From: a virus
Virus record (IMG/VR): IMGVR_UViG_3300032770_000001
Span: 62,001-126,000 of that record
DNA length: 64,000 bases
Strand: one strand, 5' to 3'
Of the stretch, positions 62,702 through 64,000 are shown one piece after another. Numbering within the stretch: position 1 is the first letter of the stretch; each line of letters starts with the position of its first letter. The notes beneath the pieces were generated by a model that saw nothing but the letters and a program-made list of their open reading frames with translations, searched no databases and was not told the origin of the DNA. The position numbers were made by a program, and so were the translations under genes.

Positions 62702-63512
62702 CATCAACACAATTTCGGACGTTTTCTTCACGTCCGACTGCCACTTCTACCACGGCAAGATTCTGTGGTTGGGTAACGGTCGTCCGTTCGGTCCGGCTGC
62801 CGCACTCAAGGAAGCGGGACGGGCGTGGCTCACCGTCGAGCACGAGTTACGAACGGCTAAAACGGCTCTGGCTCTGAAACAGGGAAGCAGCGAGGCTGAA
62901 GTCAAGGCGCTCGAAGCCAAGGAACTCGCCCTGCGTGAAGCCCTGAAGCCGATGGAAGCGGAAGGTCTGAAGGAAATGAATGAGGTTCTGGTCGAACGAC
63001 ACAACAAAGTCGTTCGTAAGGGCTCTCGTGTCTACAATCTGGGTGATGTATTCCTGAACTGCACTTTGGAGCAGGCTTTGGCAATCCGCCGAATGCTGGC
63101 TGGTCAGCATTTCTTGCTGGAAGGCAATCACGACAGCATCGCCGTGGAGATGGCAAAGCACGGCTCTTGGGTTTGGGTTAAGGACCGCAAACGCATTGAC
63201 GTTCAGATTCCTGACGGCATCGTTGCTCAGGGGCAAACGAAACACAAGATCATGCTGAGTCACTATGCACACTTGACTTGGCACGGCTCGAACAAAGGTG
63301 TCTGGCATTTGTACGGACACTCTCACAACCAACTGGAAGGATGGAAGGACACAGTATTGTCTAACATGCTCTCTTTTGACGTGGGCGTAGATTGCTGGGA
63401 TTACACCCCGGTATCCCTCGAACAGGTCATCGAGAAGATGAAGACGAAAATCCCGGTCTGGCAGGAGTGGCGAAACACCCTGAAGGCACGGGATATCGAA
63501 ATGGAATTCTAA
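62694..63512 (+). CDS. Calcineurin-like metallophosphoesterase 2
   Basis: 272 residues. FTSDCHFYHG (about 12), YNLGDVF (about 116), LEGNHDS (about 142), MLSHYAHL (about 188) and YGHSHN (about 206) carry the metal ligands. A Lys/Glu-rich helical insertion (about 45-95) separates the first two motifs. It overlaps the cupin gene by 8 nt. The substrate is unknown. Confidence 0.83.
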   Translation: MANINTISDVFFTSDCHFYHGKILWLGNGRPFGPAAALKEAGRAWLTVEHELRTAKTALALKQGSSEAEVKALEAKELALREALKPMEAEGLKEMNEVLVERHNKVVRKGSRVYNLGDVFLNCTLEQALAIRRMLAGQHFLLEGNHDSIAVEMAKHGSWVWVKDRKRIDVQIPDGIVAQGQTKHKIMLSHYAHLTWHGSNKGVWHLYGHSHNQLEGWKDTVLSNMLSFDVGVDCWDYTPVSLEQVIEKMKTKIPVWQEWRNTLKARDIEMEF

Positions 63513-63528
63513 TTGGTTCGGAGGGTTT

Positions 63529-63897
63529 GTGAGCGAGACGGTAAAGACATACGATGCGGCGGCTGGAGAGCCGATGCCGACTGGTAATGGCGTTGACGTG
63601 GCGGTCGTCGCAGCGCAGTGGTTCAAAAACAACGGATACGATGAAATCGCCGAGGACATTGAAGCGCGTATCCGTTTAGGCGAACGCAAGTACGGCACCC
63701 GCCTGAAAGCGTTTAATGGACGTGTGGCGTTGATGGACTTATATCAGGAAGTCCTCGATGCCATCAATTACGCTCAGCAGTGTGTGATTGAGGACAAGCC
63801 GGACAAAGTCACGGCTCAGATCATCCTTGACAAGCTGCAACTGCTGGCGGTACAAGTGCAGGGGCATTTGAAACATGGCGAACAAACTTCACTGTGA
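63529..63897 (+). CDS. MazG-like / dATP-dGTP hydrolase-like small protein
   Basis: 122 residues from GTG with GGAGG upstream. ERKYGTRLKAFNGR and MDLYQEVLDAINYAQQ (about 60-90) resemble the helical core of phage nucleotide pyrophosphohydrolases, with the E...E/D pattern of MazG folds. The assignment is by pattern, not by a complete active site. Confidence 0.55.
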   Translation: MSETVKTYDAAAGEPMPTGNGVDVAVVAAQWFKNNGYDEIAEDIEARIRLGERKYGTRLKAFNGRVALMDLYQEVLDAINYAQQCVIEDKPDKVTAQIILDKLQLLAVQVQGHLKHGEQTSL

Positions 63898-64000
63898 TTG
63901 TTGCGGAGCAATCGACGGCACCAATCTCACCGTCAAAAGCTCAAAAACAAACAGAACGGTAGCCTCTGCCGTTTACAAGGTGTGGCACGGCGTAACTTTC
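63875..64000 (+). CDS. Zinc-binding protein, 3' truncated
   Basis: ATG overlapping the previous gene. 42 residues are visible, beginning MANKLHCDCCGAIDGTN, with a CDCC cluster. It runs off the window. Confidence 0.5.
   Translation, partial: MANKLHCDCCGAIDGTNLTVKSSKTNRTVASAVYKVWHGVTF

Overview
The window is part of a large tailed-phage (or prophage) genome. It has a complete tail and baseplate operon, a second fibre operon, a phage-type replication and recombination gene set, nucleotide metabolism enzymes, and a dense tRNA array with no ribosomal or central-metabolism genes. The host is probably Gram-negative: the phage encodes an outer-membrane beta-barrel protein ending in Phe, a lipobox lipoprotein and secreted proteins with Sec signal peptides. 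The host species cannot be named from the sequence. The terminase, portal and capsid genes, and any contractile sheath gene, lie outside the window.

Layout. 1-721 is the 3' part of a plus-strand lysozyme-like gene. 702-19319 (minus strand) is the tail module: chaperone-like proteins, tape measure, a tail protein fused to a lysozyme-like domain, baseplate/hub proteins and a 1047-residue fibre-like protein. Downstream of it are a secreted lysozyme-like protein, an HNH endonuclease and two small genes. 19320-19547 is a divergent control region. 19548-26983 (plus) carries a DnaB-type helicase, an initiator-like gene with internal GGCAAA/TTTGCCG iterons (a lambda-O-like candidate origin), a possible loader, a B12-dependent ribonucleotide reductase and an ECF-type sigma factor. 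27000-32440 is an RNA region: about 17 tRNA genes, a phage-encoded RNase P RNA, several tRNA-like structures and small interspersed ORFs. 33-35 kb holds a phosphoesterase and a HhH DNA glycosylase. 35-42.5 kb is a second structural block of fibre proteins that share repeat modules with the minus-strand block. 42.7-64 kb holds an XPD-like helicase, an HU-like protein, an SSB candidate, MazG, DnaQ-like exonuclease, RuvC-like resolvase, RecA, an SbcCD-like pair, and an envelope cassette (beta-barrel protein, HExxH protease, lipoprotein).

Three system-level observations stand out. First, the tRNA anticodons GAC/UAC/CAC, GGC/UGC/CGC, GUC, UUC/CUC and GCC/UCC/CCC together give dedicated decoding of all 16 GNN codons (Val, Ala, Asp, Glu, Gly), with two Cys tRNAs as the only extras. 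Second, an RNase P RNA lies inside the same array and shows a compensated base-pair flip in helix P4. Third, at least ten genes begin with ATG or GTG only 5-7 nt after a -10 promoter element, many of them with an extended TGG/GGG-TANNAT form. This predicts leaderless mRNAs as a regular expression mode of this phage.

How the genes fit together. The helicase, initiator, loader, RecA, RuvC, SSB, HU and SbcCD genes form a largely self-sufficient replication and recombination set. The reductase, MazG-like proteins and deoxyribosyltransferase-fold proteins adjust nucleotide pools. The tRNAs plus RNase P RNA support translation of phage messages. The secreted protease, lipoprotein and beta-barrel protein probably remodel the envelope of the infected cell.
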